Below, one piece after another: positions 9,165-17,825 of a stretch of 64,000 bases of DNA (positions are counted from its first letter, which is position 1; each line of letters begins with the position of its first letter). The notes below the pieces were generated by a model. The model ran no database searches. It was given only the letters and a program-made list of their open reading frames with translations, and had not been told where the DNA came from. The translations under genes and the position numbers were made by a program. This stretch comes from Actinomycetota bacterium (GTDB lineage Bacteria; Actinomycetota; CADDZG01; JAHWKV01), in contig JAHWKU010000001.1 in the NCBI GenBank assembly GCA_019347715.1, positions 124,001 to 188,000 on the forward strand, in the 5' to 3' direction.

Positions 9165-10167
9165 TCTTGTCCATGACAGAGGTTATGAAATCTGTCTTCG
9201 CCTCTGTGTAACCGATCGTATCCCACTCGAACTTTGGAGCTAGATCTTTCTTGAGTTGGTAGTACCTGTCGGCATCCAAAGGGTTTTCGCGAAGGTAATC
9301 TCGGAAAGCCAGGTGGTTGCTCCACCAATCGGATCCGAACTCACACATGTGCAGGTGGTGGCTTCGGACGCCCTCGGTACTCTTCCTGAAATAGCGCCGC
9401 TGCTCGGGAATATCGGCATCAGCCCATGGTGCATGCTCATACCCGATCTGTTGCAACGGACGGATGCAGAGCTTGAAGTCCAATAAGCGTTTCACGCCAA
9501 CCTGGATGTCGATGATCGGCTTGGCTCCCAGTCCGGGCACCGATGTACTGCCGACATGTTCGATCTCAACGACATGCGCCCCAATCGCGGATTCGATGAG
9601 GGCCTTTTCCTCCTGGAAAAGGTGGGGCCATCGAGGGTCGTAGTCCGTTACGACTACCTGGCGAACTCCGCGAGGGCTTCCCTCGAGCTTCCGTTCGAAC
9701 AGCATGGGATTGGGGGCGAAGCCTGCGCGCTTGTAAAACTCGACGCTCTCCTCACTCGGCCACACGATTACCAGCTCTAGCTTCAGGACATGCGCAGCGC
9801 TTACCGCAGCCTCGAGCAGTTTCTTGCCTATTCCACTCCCGCGGAATTCCGGTTCCGTGTAGATGTTCGTGAGATAACCCCACCTATTTGGGTCGGCCGT
9901 GGGTCTTGGAACCATGTCGACGAATTCCAGCCAAACGTTGGCAACCAGTTTTTCGGGAGTCTCCCCCACAAAGACAAGCCACCGGCCTTCGTCTAGACCA
10001 GTCGAAAAGAAAGCCTTGAACTCTTCGAGATACTGCGGAAAGGCTTTATCGCCCGGTGTTTCATCCTCCAGAGAGAAGTCCCACCGCAGACGCGCAAGCT
10101 CGTCGGCGTCCTCACGATCGGCCAGCCGGAATACGACATTTGGGTCTTGTGAAGCGATGTTGCTCAC
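9145..10167 (-). CDS. GNAT N-acetyltransferase fused to a GrpB domain
   Basis: A 340-residue two-domain protein. Residues about 10-165 are a GNAT acetyltransferase with the acetyl-CoA loop RGSGIGKKLL. Residues about 170-335 are a GrpB/UPF0157 domain with IEHVGSTSVPGLGAKP and a later His-rich HHLHMCEFGSD, the nucleotidyltransferase-like core of that family. GrpB is also found fused to dephospho-CoA kinase in some actinobacteria, so a link to CoA or to acylated small molecules is possible, but the substrate is unknown. The start is GTG with poor Shine-Dalgarno. It lies 20 bases after the S9 peptidase gene start-to-stop order on the minus strand, probably cotranscribed. Confidence 0.82.
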   Translation of the reverse strand: MSNIASQDPNVVFRLADREDADELARLRWDFSLEDETPGDKAFPQYLEEFKAFFSTGLDEGRWLVFVGETPEKLVANVWLEFVDMVPRPTADPNRWGYLTNIYTEPEFRGSGIGKKLLEAAVSAAHVLKLELVIVWPSEESVEFYKRAGFAPNPMLFERKLEGSPRGVRQVVVTDYDPRWPHLFQEEKALIESAIGAHVVEIEHVGSTSVPGLGAKPIIDIQVGVKRLLDFKLCIRPLQQIGYEHAPWADADIPEQRRYFRKSTEGVRSHHLHMCEFGSDWWSNHLAFRDYLRENPLDADRYYQLKKDLAPKFEWDTIGYTEAKTDFITSVMDKIRKERS

Positions 10168-10187
10168 AGCTTCATCGAGCTTGCACT

Positions 10188-11978
10188 CTACTGACCGGGG
10201 CTGGAGAGGACTCGTTCGAGAAAGCTAGCCACTTTCGGGTATGCATCCAGCCGGTTCTTCAGCTTTTGCAGTCCGTGGCCCTCGTCTTCATAGATCAACA
10301 GTTCTGAGGTGATGCCCTTGGAGCGCAGCACATCGTGGATCTGCTCGGCCTCGCCAACCGGGACACGAGGATCGTTTCTTCCATGAATGATGAACAAAGG
10401 GGCTTTGATGTTGTCGATGTGGGTGAGCGGAGAGGCCTCGGCGAGAAATTCGCGATCCTCCTCCAGCGAGCCATACTCCCTCTCCCGAAACTCTTTCCTC
10501 CATGCCGATGTGTTCTCGAGAAAGGTGATGAGACTCGAGATGCCGACGATGTCGACTCCGGCCGCCCAAAGTTCAGGTTGGAAGGTGAGCCCTGCGAGCA
10601 CCATGTAGCCGCCGTAAGACCCACCCATCAAAGCGGCCCTCTTGTCGTCCAGGCCAGCCGTTCCAAGCCATCGGTGAAGGCCTTCAAGATCTCGAACCGA
10701 GTCCAGTCGGTTGCGCTTGTCGTCCAAGTGGTGATAGCGCTTGCCATAACCGGTCGACCCCCGCACGTTCGGTGCAATCACGGCGAATCCTCGATGAACG
10801 AGGTACTGGATAACGGGATTCAAGATCGGCATGAACTGCGATTCCGGGCCCCCGTGGATCGACACGACGACAGGAGGTTTCTCCGATGCAGACTGCTTGG
10901 GCTTGAAAAGCAGGAGCGGAATTCGTTCACCATCGAAGGACTCGTAGGTGTGCACCTGGGGCTCGACGAGATCCTCGGGTGGGATCGAGCCAGGACTGTT
11001 CGTAAGTCTCCTCGTTTCACCGGTCTCCCGATCGAACAGCCACGCATCACCGGAGTCGACTGGGGACAGGAATCCGTAGGTGAAGAGGCGGCCGTCTTTG
11101 GAGTACCACTCCGATGCGATACCTCTCCTCGGCAACGAGACATCGAACTTCTTGGTGAGTGTTTGGGGATCGAATACCTCGGTCGCGGTGAATCCATGTT
11201 CGGTCTCGGTGACGATCAGGTTTTCGAGATTCCAGTCCATCTCGCAGCTGAGGTCGTGATCCCTGGCCAGTTCGATCTTCCACCCTCGAGAACTCAGGTC
11301 GTATCGGGCTATTCCCTGGAACTCCAATCCGGCATCGGTGGCGAAGAAAAAGCTGGAGGAATCCGGCAGCCACTTCGGGAGGCCGAAGAACGAGTCGTCG
11401 TCGTGAGGCGTGAGGTGCATAACTTCCTCGGTCTGAAGATCCACGAGATAAAGATCGTTGTCTCCACTTCTGTCAGAAGGCTTCATCACCGAAATGAAAC
11501 GACGGTCAGGGGAAAAACCTCCCGGCATGCAGAAGCCGCCAAGGTCGAACACCCTCTTCTCTTCACCTGAGGTGAGATGTCTGACATAGATATCGAAGTC
11601 CACGCCGTTTCGGCGGTTGGAGGCATAGACGATCGCGGAGGAGTCCCGCGCCACACCGCCAACCCGGTGGATGTAATCCGGCTCGTACACGACCGGCTGA
11701 AGCTCTTTGCCATCATCGTCGAGGAGATAGATCTGGACTCGTTCGTTTCCTCCTTCGTCCATCTGCACGAGGATCTGGTCCTTCGTTGGCAGGTAGGAAC
11801 CAGTCACCGGCTCCTCGAAGTCTGTGAGCTGGACAAGCTCTCCTCCCCCCGCGTCCACGCGGTAGAGCTGCATCGTCCCGGTCAGGTTCGAGGAGATCAG
11901 GACTTTGGAGCCGTCGGGTGAAAACCCGGCGGGTACTGCAGCCTTTATGTTCAGAAAGTCCTGAATGTAATAACTCAT
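10188..11978 (-). CDS. S9 family peptidase (prolyl oligopeptidase / acylaminoacyl-peptidase type)
   Basis: A 596-residue soluble serine peptidase using the ATG at 11978; an upstream in-frame start at 12077 would add 33 unconserved residues and overlap the divergent MFS gene. Residues to about 340 form a beta-propeller with repeated WD40/PD40-like strands. The alpha/beta-hydrolase domain carries the triad Ser454 (GGSYGGYM), Asp536 (GRNDPRVP) and His568 (DEGHGL). Such enzymes cleave short peptides or remove acylated N-terminal residues. No signal peptide is seen, so it is predicted cytoplasmic. It is transcribed divergently from the MFS transporter at 12065 and followed by the GNAT-GrpB gene. 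Confidence 0.88.
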   Translation of the reverse strand: MSYYIQDFLNIKAAVPAGFSPDGSKVLISSNLTGTMQLYRVDAGGGELVQLTDFEEPVTGSYLPTKDQILVQMDEGGNERVQIYLLDDDGKELQPVVYEPDYIHRVGGVARDSSAIVYASNRRNGVDFDIYVRHLTSGEEKRVFDLGGFCMPGGFSPDRRFISVMKPSDRSGDNDLYLVDLQTEEVMHLTPHDDDSFFGLPKWLPDSSSFFFATDAGLEFQGIARYDLSSRGWKIELARDHDLSCEMDWNLENLIVTETEHGFTATEVFDPQTLTKKFDVSLPRRGIASEWYSKDGRLFTYGFLSPVDSGDAWLFDRETGETRRLTNSPGSIPPEDLVEPQVHTYESFDGERIPLLLFKPKQSASEKPPVVVSIHGGPESQFMPILNPVIQYLVHRGFAVIAPNVRGSTGYGKRYHHLDDKRNRLDSVRDLEGLHRWLGTAGLDDKRAALMGGSYGGYMVLAGLTFQPELWAAGVDIVGISSLITFLENTSAWRKEFREREYGSLEEDREFLAEASPLTHIDNIKAPLFIIHGRNDPRVPVGEAEQIHDVLRSKGITSELLIYEDEGHGLQKLKNRLDAYPKVASFLERVLSSPGQ

Positions 11979-12064
11979 GGGGTCGCCAATCCTATTCGAG
12001 CCGCACTGCCTTACTATTGGCCGGTAGGGCTTCCGAAGCAGCCGGCGAGAAGACTCGGGGGACG

Positions 12065-13309
12065 ATGGATCTCGCACGAATCAGACGACGCGCCATGGTT
12101 GGCCTTATGGCCGCCACTGCTATCAGTGGTATCGGACTTATGGCCAGCATCACAGTCGCCAATGTTCTGGGGGCAGAGATCCTGGGTCGAAACTCCAGGG
12201 CTGCCGGTCTGCCTGGTACCGCGGTTTTAGTGGGGGCCGCCCTGACCAGCCTCCCGCTCTCGCGCTTCATGGGACGCGCCGGGCGCCGACCCGGATTGAC
12301 CATCGGTTACCTGCTGGCGGTTGTTGGGGGGGTCGTGATCATCTTGGCGGCGTCGATCGACCACTTCCTGCTGTTGCTCCCAGGGATGTTCTTCATGGGA
12401 TCCGGATATGCCGCGTGGCTCCTGTCGCGATTTGCCGCTGGGGACATGACACCGCCGGCTGGGCGGGCCAAGGCCATGGGCCTCATAACCTGGACCGGGG
12501 TGATTGGGGCGGTAGTCGGGCCGAACCTCATCGAAGAGATGCAGGGGATATCCAATGCTCTGCGTGTTCCCGGGTCCACCGGCCCCTATCTGGTTGCCGC
12601 GGGAGCGTGTCTTCTTGCAGTTCTGATCGTGCAGGTGGTCCTGCGGCCCGATCCGATACAGATCGGGCGAATGATGGACGAGGAGGCCAACCTCGAAGTA
12701 CCGCAAGAACTCGCCCGGCCTCGGTCCGCACTGTTACGGCTCCCGTCGGTACAGGTCGCTTTGGCCGCCCTCATTGCCGGACAACTGGTCATGGTCATGC
12801 TGATGTCGATGACCGCGCTGCACATGCGAGGGCTGCATCGTGAATGGCGCGTGGTTGGCCTGGTCATCTCTGTTCACTTACTCGGAATGTTTGCCTTTTC
12901 CCCCGTGAGCGGATGGCTCGCAGACAAATTTGGGAGGGTCACGGTGATCGTGGCGGGCGCGGCCCTCATCATCTCAGCATCCGCAATCGCCGCGATTGGA
13001 CCACTCGCTAACGCATTTCTCTTCACATCGATGTTCTTGCTCGGTCTCGGTTGGAACTTCGGACTCGTCGCGGGCAGCGCGCTATTGACCGATGCGGTGC
13101 AGCCCTCGGAGAGGCCTGACCTGCAGGGCTTCGCCGACCTCCTTCAATCTGGGATGAGCGCGGTCTCCAGCTTGCTGAGCGGAGTCATCTTTGCCGAACT
13201 AGGGTACGCGCGGCTCAGCATCATCGGAGCCTCCCTAATGATCCTTCCGTTGTCGGTAGTCTGGGCTAAGAGACGCGCGATGAGAACGCCGGTGCCCGAG
13301 TTGGTGTGA
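12065..13309 (+). CDS. MFS transporter
   Basis: A 414-residue membrane protein with about twelve hydrophobic segments and the MFS loop motif between helices 2 and 3 (FMGRAGRRPG), repeated in weaker form as WLADKFGRVT in the second half. It resembles drug/sugar-type exporters of actinobacteria, but the substrate is unknown. The start ATG at 12065 has GGGGGA just upstream and begins a normal cytoplasmic N-terminus (MDLARIRRR). The longer frame from 11918 would run across the divergent promoter region. It is convergent with the M20 amidohydrolase gene 12 bases away. Confidence 0.85.
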   Translation: MDLARIRRRAMVGLMAATAISGIGLMASITVANVLGAEILGRNSRAAGLPGTAVLVGAALTSLPLSRFMGRAGRRPGLTIGYLLAVVGGVVIILAASIDHFLLLLPGMFFMGSGYAAWLLSRFAAGDMTPPAGRAKAMGLITWTGVIGAVVGPNLIEEMQGISNALRVPGSTGPYLVAAGACLLAVLIVQVVLRPDPIQIGRMMDEEANLEVPQELARPRSALLRLPSVQVALAALIAGQLVMVMLMSMTALHMRGLHREWRVVGLVISVHLLGMFAFSPVSGWLADKFGRVTVIVAGAALIISASAIAAIGPLANAFLFTSMFLLGLGWNFGLVAGSALLTDAVQPSERPDLQGFADLLQSGMSAVSSLLSGVIFAELGYARLSIIGASLMILPLSVVWAKRRAMRTPVPELV

Positions 13310-13321
13310 GTTGCATACCTT

Positions 13322-14527
13322 TTAGCTAAATCGCGTCTCCGTTGGGGGGCCGGCTTCGAATTCCGCTCGCACTTTGTCGAAGGCGCCTGGCGTGGTTGCG
13401 AGGTCGATCGTGGTCCATGCCATTGCCAGGGCAGCATCTACCACGGCCTTGTCGCCGTCGGCGCTGATCGTGTGACGGGCGAAATCGGCTTGATGATTCA
13501 CCGCCGGAAGAGAGTTGATCCCCATCATCGGGTGGATAGATGGGACTGCAAAGCTCACGTTTCCCATATCGGTCGAACCCGCATAGGCCTCCATCACCTG
13601 ACGAGGCAGAGCGCTTCGTCCTAGGTTCTGCAAATTCGAGTCGTAGAACTCGGCGATGGTCGGGTTGGTGAACAAGTCTGAATAATCGTGGCCCGCCCAG
13701 ACCAGCTCCAACTCACATCCCGTCGCGAGCGCACCCGCCTCGAAGCAGCGGATAACTCTGGCCTTCAAAGCCTTTAGGTCCTCTAAGTTGCGCGCACGGA
13801 TGTAATAGGTGGCACTGGCCATCTTCGGCACGACGTTAGGGGCGTCGCCGCCATGGGTGATGATGCCGTGTATCCGTTCGCTGCGGCTTATGTGCTGTCG
13901 CAGTGCTGCGATCGCCGAGTAAGAGAGGTTCACGGCATCGAGGGCGTTTAATCCTCGTTCCGGAAATGCAGAAGCGTGTGCCTCCATCCCGTGATAAGTA
14001 ACTTCCGCCCGGGCGATCGCGAGACAGGGCATATCGACGACCTCCAATGGGGCCGGGTGCACCATCATCGAAACCGTCGCATCGTCGAATGCGCCGGCAT
14101 TCATCAACTCGACCTTTCCTCCACCGCCTTCCTCGGCCGGGGTACCAAGGACGGTCACCCGTATTCCAAGATCGTCCGCAAGCTCGGAGAGAGCCAGGCC
14201 TGCTCCGACCGAAGAGGTGCCGATGATGTTGTGCCCGCAGGCATGCCCTATCTCCGGAAGAGCGTCGTATTCCGCGCAAATAACGACGTGAGGTCCCAAC
14301 TCTCCTGCAGTTCCGCGGAATGCGGTCTCGAGACCATGGATCGCACGCTCGACTTTCATTCCCCCGTCTTCGAGGAGATCAGCTAGACGAGCGGCAGACT
14401 TCACTTCCTCGAAGGCCAGCTCCGGTTCCTCGAAAATCTCATGCGAGACGGCGAGCAAGCTCTTGCTGTCGGCCTCGATCCGGGTCCTCGCCCGATCCTT
14501 CAGAGTCTGCGCCGTGGTGTCTGTCAT
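13322..14527 (-). CDS. M20 family amidohydrolase / peptidase
   Basis: A 401-residue metal-dependent hydrolase of the M20D branch (aminoacylase, AbgB-like). CAEYDALPEIGHACGHN carries metal-binding residues and EEGGGGK contains the catalytic Glu region. A lid/dimerisation domain follows and HPMMG is near the C-terminal metal site. Members hydrolyse N-acyl amino acids or dipeptides such as p-aminobenzoyl-glutamate. Its ATG shares one base with the TGA of the substrate-binding lipoprotein gene, so the two are translationally coupled. Together with the upstream MFS gene this suggests uptake and cleavage of an amide-bearing nutrient. No ATPase or permease for the binding protein is nearby. Confidence 0.85.
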   Translation of the reverse strand: MTDTTAQTLKDRARTRIEADSKSLLAVSHEIFEEPELAFEEVKSAARLADLLEDGGMKVERAIHGLETAFRGTAGELGPHVVICAEYDALPEIGHACGHNIIGTSSVGAGLALSELADDLGIRVTVLGTPAEEGGGGKVELMNAGAFDDATVSMMVHPAPLEVVDMPCLAIARAEVTYHGMEAHASAFPERGLNALDAVNLSYSAIAALRQHISRSERIHGIITHGGDAPNVVPKMASATYYIRARNLEDLKALKARVIRCFEAGALATGCELELVWAGHDYSDLFTNPTIAEFYDSNLQNLGRSALPRQVMEAYAGSTDMGNVSFAVPSIHPMMGINSLPAVNHQADFARHTISADGDKAVVDAALAMAWTTIDLATTPGAFDKVRAEFEAGPPTETRFS

Positions 14528-15813
14528 CAGCAGAAGTCCAATTTCTCAACTGCGGGGGAATCAATCTTGTCCTTCTCGACGGCAAGTCCCACGGGCGCAG
14601 CCGGATCGAACCTCCAGATGGTCGAAGCGGTCACGGGGATGCGGTCTTCACAATCAGGCCCAAACGAGATCTGGTTCAAGAGGCCTCCCATGTCTACTCG
14701 CGGCATGCTCTCGAAGGCACTCACGAGACCATCACGAGTCAGGTCTCGTGACTCAACGGCTTTCTCGAGCACTTCATGCACGATCTTGGCCTGAGCGTAT
14801 CCGAAGGAAAAGTAATAGTCAGGCTGCTGGTCCGGAGCAAATTTCTGGATGTTCTCCAACATTTCCTGCATACCCTCACATCCTGAACCCGTGTCACCCC
14901 ATCCGCAAGATGCATCGGTCACTACCCACACGGTCTGCTCCATATAAGTCACTTCCCGAGACTGCAACAGAGATCCAGTCCATGATGGCGACTGACCAAT
15001 CCACCGCGGTGCATATTGCGCCTGAGCTCCGGCGGAAAGGATGGATCTCGTCTGGGCAGGAGTGGTTGTGAGAAACACATGCGTGGCCCCGGCATTTTTC
15101 ATCTCGGTCACTTGGCCCCCGAGGTTGGTATCGGTCGGCTGGAAGGTCGATCTTGCAATTATCTCGAAGCCGAACTCCCGGGCGCCCAATTCGAGTCCTT
15201 TTACACCTTGCTGCCCGTACGCGTCGTCCTGATAGATGATCCCGGCCTTTACCTCGGAATCTTGGTCCTCCAGATACTGAGCTGCATTCACGAATTGGGC
15301 AGGATAAGGAGCACCAGCCGTGATCAGATATTTCTCTGGCAGCCATTCCGACGACAGTGACGCCGGCGCAACGAGGATCTTGTCGTCGTTGACCTGCTTC
15401 AGAATGGCTTTGGTAGTAGCGGTACCGAACGACTGAGCGATCATCAGTACCTGATCTCTTATTTCGTTATAGGCCTCGATGTGACCACTTTCGGTGTAGT
15501 TGGTGTTCTTAGTAACCAATCGCACTTTGTAACGATCACCCTCATCTAGATTTCGGCCGATTCCACCGAGGACCTCGTTTACGTAATGGAAGTACACCTC
15601 GTGGCCGCGGGTGAGAGGAAGACCTATGACCGAGGCTAGTCCGGTCAGAGGAGACAGCTCCCCCAGCGATATCTCCTTGCCGGAAACTCCCACCTCAGAG
15701 GCGATGTCTCCCGGTTGAACCGGGTCGCCTGAAGACCCCCCGGAAGTGCATCCGGCCGCGGACAGCACGACCAGCAGGCAAAGCGCGGCAATCAGACGAG
15801 GTGCCTCAGTCAT
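14527..15813 (-). CDS. ABC transporter substrate-binding lipoprotein (branched-chain amino acid / amide type)
   Basis: A 428-residue lipoprotein. The ATG at 15813 is followed by a signal peptide ending in the lipobox LSAAGC, then Gly/Ser-rich linker and a type I periplasmic-binding fold (ISLGELSPLTG start, then two lobes). The family binds branched-chain amino acids, amides or urea. The upstream start at 15861 would add 16 residues and overlap the MFS gene. Coupled to the M20 gene downstream; cognate permeases and ATPases are absent here, so it is an orphan binding protein or uses components encoded elsewhere. Confidence 0.85.
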   Translation of the reverse strand: MTEAPRLIAALCLLVVLSAAGCTSGGSSGDPVQPGDIASEVGVSGKEISLGELSPLTGLASVIGLPLTRGHEVYFHYVNEVLGGIGRNLDEGDRYKVRLVTKNTNYTESGHIEAYNEIRDQVLMIAQSFGTATTKAILKQVNDDKILVAPASLSSEWLPEKYLITAGAPYPAQFVNAAQYLEDQDSEVKAGIIYQDDAYGQQGVKGLELGAREFGFEIIARSTFQPTDTNLGGQVTEMKNAGATHVFLTTTPAQTRSILSAGAQAQYAPRWIGQSPSWTGSLLQSREVTYMEQTVWVVTDASCGWGDTGSGCEGMQEMLENIQKFAPDQQPDYYFSFGYAQAKIVHEVLEKAVESRDLTRDGLVSAFESMPRVDMGGLLNQISFGPDCEDRIPVTASTIWRFDPAAPVGLAVEKDKIDSPAVEKLDFC

Positions 15814-15850
15814 TTCTTCGGAGGGGAGGCTATACCGTTCGGGCTCTGTG

Positions 15851-17128
15851 TTACGCCACACGCGCCTCGTGAGAGAAAGCGGGAACCAGATCGTCGGGCC
15901 CCCAAACCCGGGGAGCGTCGGAGATGGGACGCAGGATGAGATAAGCGACGATCATCATCAGCCCCAAAAACGCGACTGCAGCCGTCCTGCCCAACCCGAG
16001 ACCGTCCACTATCAGGCTCCAAATCAGTGGACCAAGTACGGCAGAAAACCGTCCGACCATCGCGTAGATCCCGAAGAACTGACCGAGATAGCGAGGAGGC
16101 GCGAGACGCAGCAGGTATGGCCGGTCGGCCGCCCAGGTGCCTCCAAGAGAGAACCCATAAAGTGGCGGCACGGCCCAGAACAATTGGGACGGAAGCCATA
16201 TGGCCACCGCGACCGCTAGGACGACTGTAAAAATCCAGAGTCCAAGCAAGCTATGGAGTGTTCGTCTTGGCCCCATCCGGTCGACCACGAAACCTATCGA
16301 GATCCCCCCCAGCACGGCCGCCGTTATGCCGATCGCTAGGGCAAGATTCACCTCCTGCTCGGTAAATCCGATCTCGTTGGTCAGGTAGACGCCCATGAAA
16401 ACACCGATCGTGTTCGCCGCATCGGTATAAAAGACTCTTCCGATGAGAAAGCGCGGGAGGCCTGGGTATCTCCTCGCCAGACTTATCGTCTTTGGGAACT
16501 GCAGGGCCGCGCCCTTGATCGATCGCCATCCGAAGCGTGTCGCATCGGCGCGCCCCTTCTCTTTAACGAAGAAGAAGCAGGGAAGTGCGAAGACGAGAAA
16601 GGCCAGCGCCGTAAGTTTGAAGATGGCCGGCTTCGCCTCGAACGATCCCATCCTTGCGATGGTGATCGCGCCGATAGCGAGACCGACGTATGAGCCGAGA
16701 TAGCCGATCCCGATCCCAAAGCCGCCTACCCTTCCCCGATTCGCCTCGGTACTCACCGACGGGAGCAATGCGTCGTAGAAGATGACCCCGGCCTCGTACG
16801 CATATACAGCTATGACAAACAGCAAGAGCGCCAAGCCACGGTCGGTCGTTCCCAGGAATGGCGTCAGGGCGACACAGATTACGGTCGTCACGATCAGATA
16901 GGGCATCCGCTTGCCGGTCTGGTCAGAAAGACCTCCAAGGAAGGGGGCGGTGACCAGAACCCCGAGCATCGCTATGGAGCTGGCAATTCCGAACTCGCTA
17001 TCCCTGCCGCCTAGGTCGTTGATGATCCACAGCGAAAAATAGAGGGAGATGATGTTGAGCGAGAAGATGGTGTTGGCGAGGTCGTACAGGGCCCATGAGC
17101 CAACCGAGAGCTTCGATACCCTAGTCAC
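15851..17128 (-). CDS. MFS transporter, UMF1/Atg22-like
   Basis: A 425-residue membrane protein with about twelve hydrophobic segments. The N-terminus SWALYDLANTIFSLNIISL is typical of the UMF1 (Atg22-like) branch of MFS, whose yeast member exports amino acids from the vacuole. A characteristic loop GGLSDQTGKRMP follows helix 2. It is the first gene of a minus-strand run with the binding lipoprotein (38 bases downstream) and the M20 amidohydrolase, which fits a role in amino acid or peptide-derived transport, though direction and substrate are not shown by sequence. Confidence 0.85.
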   Translation of the reverse strand: MTRVSKLSVGSWALYDLANTIFSLNIISLYFSLWIINDLGGRDSEFGIASSIAMLGVLVTAPFLGGLSDQTGKRMPYLIVTTVICVALTPFLGTTDRGLALLLFVIAVYAYEAGVIFYDALLPSVSTEANRGRVGGFGIGIGYLGSYVGLAIGAITIARMGSFEAKPAIFKLTALAFLVFALPCFFFVKEKGRADATRFGWRSIKGAALQFPKTISLARRYPGLPRFLIGRVFYTDAANTIGVFMGVYLTNEIGFTEQEVNLALAIGITAAVLGGISIGFVVDRMGPRRTLHSLLGLWIFTVVLAVAVAIWLPSQLFWAVPPLYGFSLGGTWAADRPYLLRLAPPRYLGQFFGIYAMVGRFSAVLGPLIWSLIVDGLGLGRTAAVAFLGLMMIVAYLILRPISDAPRVWGPDDLVPAFSHEARVA

Positions 17129-17206
17129 ATTCCCAGGCTAGGGCCGGTCGGCGGTCGGGAGCAATGACGAATTCCGGCCATTTTGCCTAAAAAGGAGGGG
17201 ACACCG

Positions 17207-17245
17207 ATGCTTGCTTCGGGTGTCATGCCCTCTCCAAGTGGGTAA
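17207..17245 (+). CDS. Possible 12-codon leader ORF
   Basis: ATG CTT GCT TCG GGT ... TAA encodes MLASGVMPSPSG, preceded by a very strong AAAGGAGGGG six bases upstream. It ends 31 bases before the ATG of the SRPBCC gene. A GACACC/GGTGTC pair brackets its first half and could form a small stem. A strong ribosome site in front of a tiny ORF suggests a leader peptide or a decoy start, but there is no evidence that it is regulatory. Confidence 0.3.
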   Translation: MLASGVMPSPSG

Positions 17246-17276
17246 ACACCATCAGTCAACGAATGAGGAGGTTGTT

Positions 17277-17741
17277 ATGTCCAAGATAGAAGAAGGTATC
17301 GAGGTCCAGGTTCCCGTACGCCCTGCCTACAACCAGTGGACGCAGTTCGAGGAGTTCCCGAAGTTCATGGAGGGGGTCGAGTCCGTGAAGCAGCTAGATG
17401 ACGTCACCCTGCATTGGAAGGCAGAGATCCTAGGCCAAGAGCGTGAATGGGAGGCGAAGATCTCCGAACAGGAGCCGGATCAGAGAATCTCGTGGCACTC
17501 GACCACAGGGCCCACGAATGCAGGAGTCGTCACCTTCCACCGGATCGACGACAACAGCTGCAAAGTGATGCTTCAGATGGAAATTGAGCCAGACGATGCT
17601 GCTGCCAAGGTAGGAGATGCTCTTGGCATCGTCACCGCCAGAGTCAAAGGCGACATGAAGAGGTTCAAGGAGTTCATCGAGTCCCGGGGGCAGGAGACCG
17701 GTGCATGGAGGGGCGAGGTAGAGCAGGAGAAAGTCGACTAA
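17277..17741 (+). CDS. SRPBCC family protein (polyketide cyclase/coenzyme Q-binding-like)
   Basis: A 154-residue START/Bet v1-fold protein beginning at ATG 17277, which is preceded by GAGGAGG at proper spacing; the longer frame from 17211 overlaps the small leader ORF. It opens with IEVQVPVRPAYNQWTQFEEFPKFMEGV, the pattern of the cyclase/dehydrase branch, and ends in a charged helix (GDMKRFKEFIESRG). Relatives in actinobacteria are often stress-associated and of unknown ligand. A strong hairpin terminator follows within 20 bases, so it is probably transcribed alone. Confidence 0.8.
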   Translation: MSKIEEGIEVQVPVRPAYNQWTQFEEFPKFMEGVESVKQLDDVTLHWKAEILGQEREWEAKISEQEPDQRISWHSTTGPTNAGVVTFHRIDDNSCKVMLQMEIEPDDAAAKVGDALGIVTARVKGDMKRFKEFIESRGQETGAWRGEVEQEKVD

Positions 17742-17757
17742 CTTCCTCCAGTCCACG

Positions 17758-17790
17758 AAAGAGCCGCCCACTGGGCGGCTCTTTCTTTTT
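17758..17790 (+). terminator. Rho-independent terminator
   Basis: A perfect 12-bp stem AAAGAGCCGCCC / GGGCGGCTCTTT with a 3-base loop (17758-17769 and 17773-17784) followed by CTTTTT. It ends the SRPBCC transcript. Confidence 0.9.
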
Positions 17791-17825
17791 GGAATACGGC
17801 TCTCGTTCAAATCGTTACCGAACTC

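Noticed and set aside
10335-11570. A 411-codon plus-strand open frame
   Set aside because: It lies entirely antisense to the well-supported S9 peptidase, whose catalytic triad is in register. No ribosome site or family pattern is visible on the plus strand.
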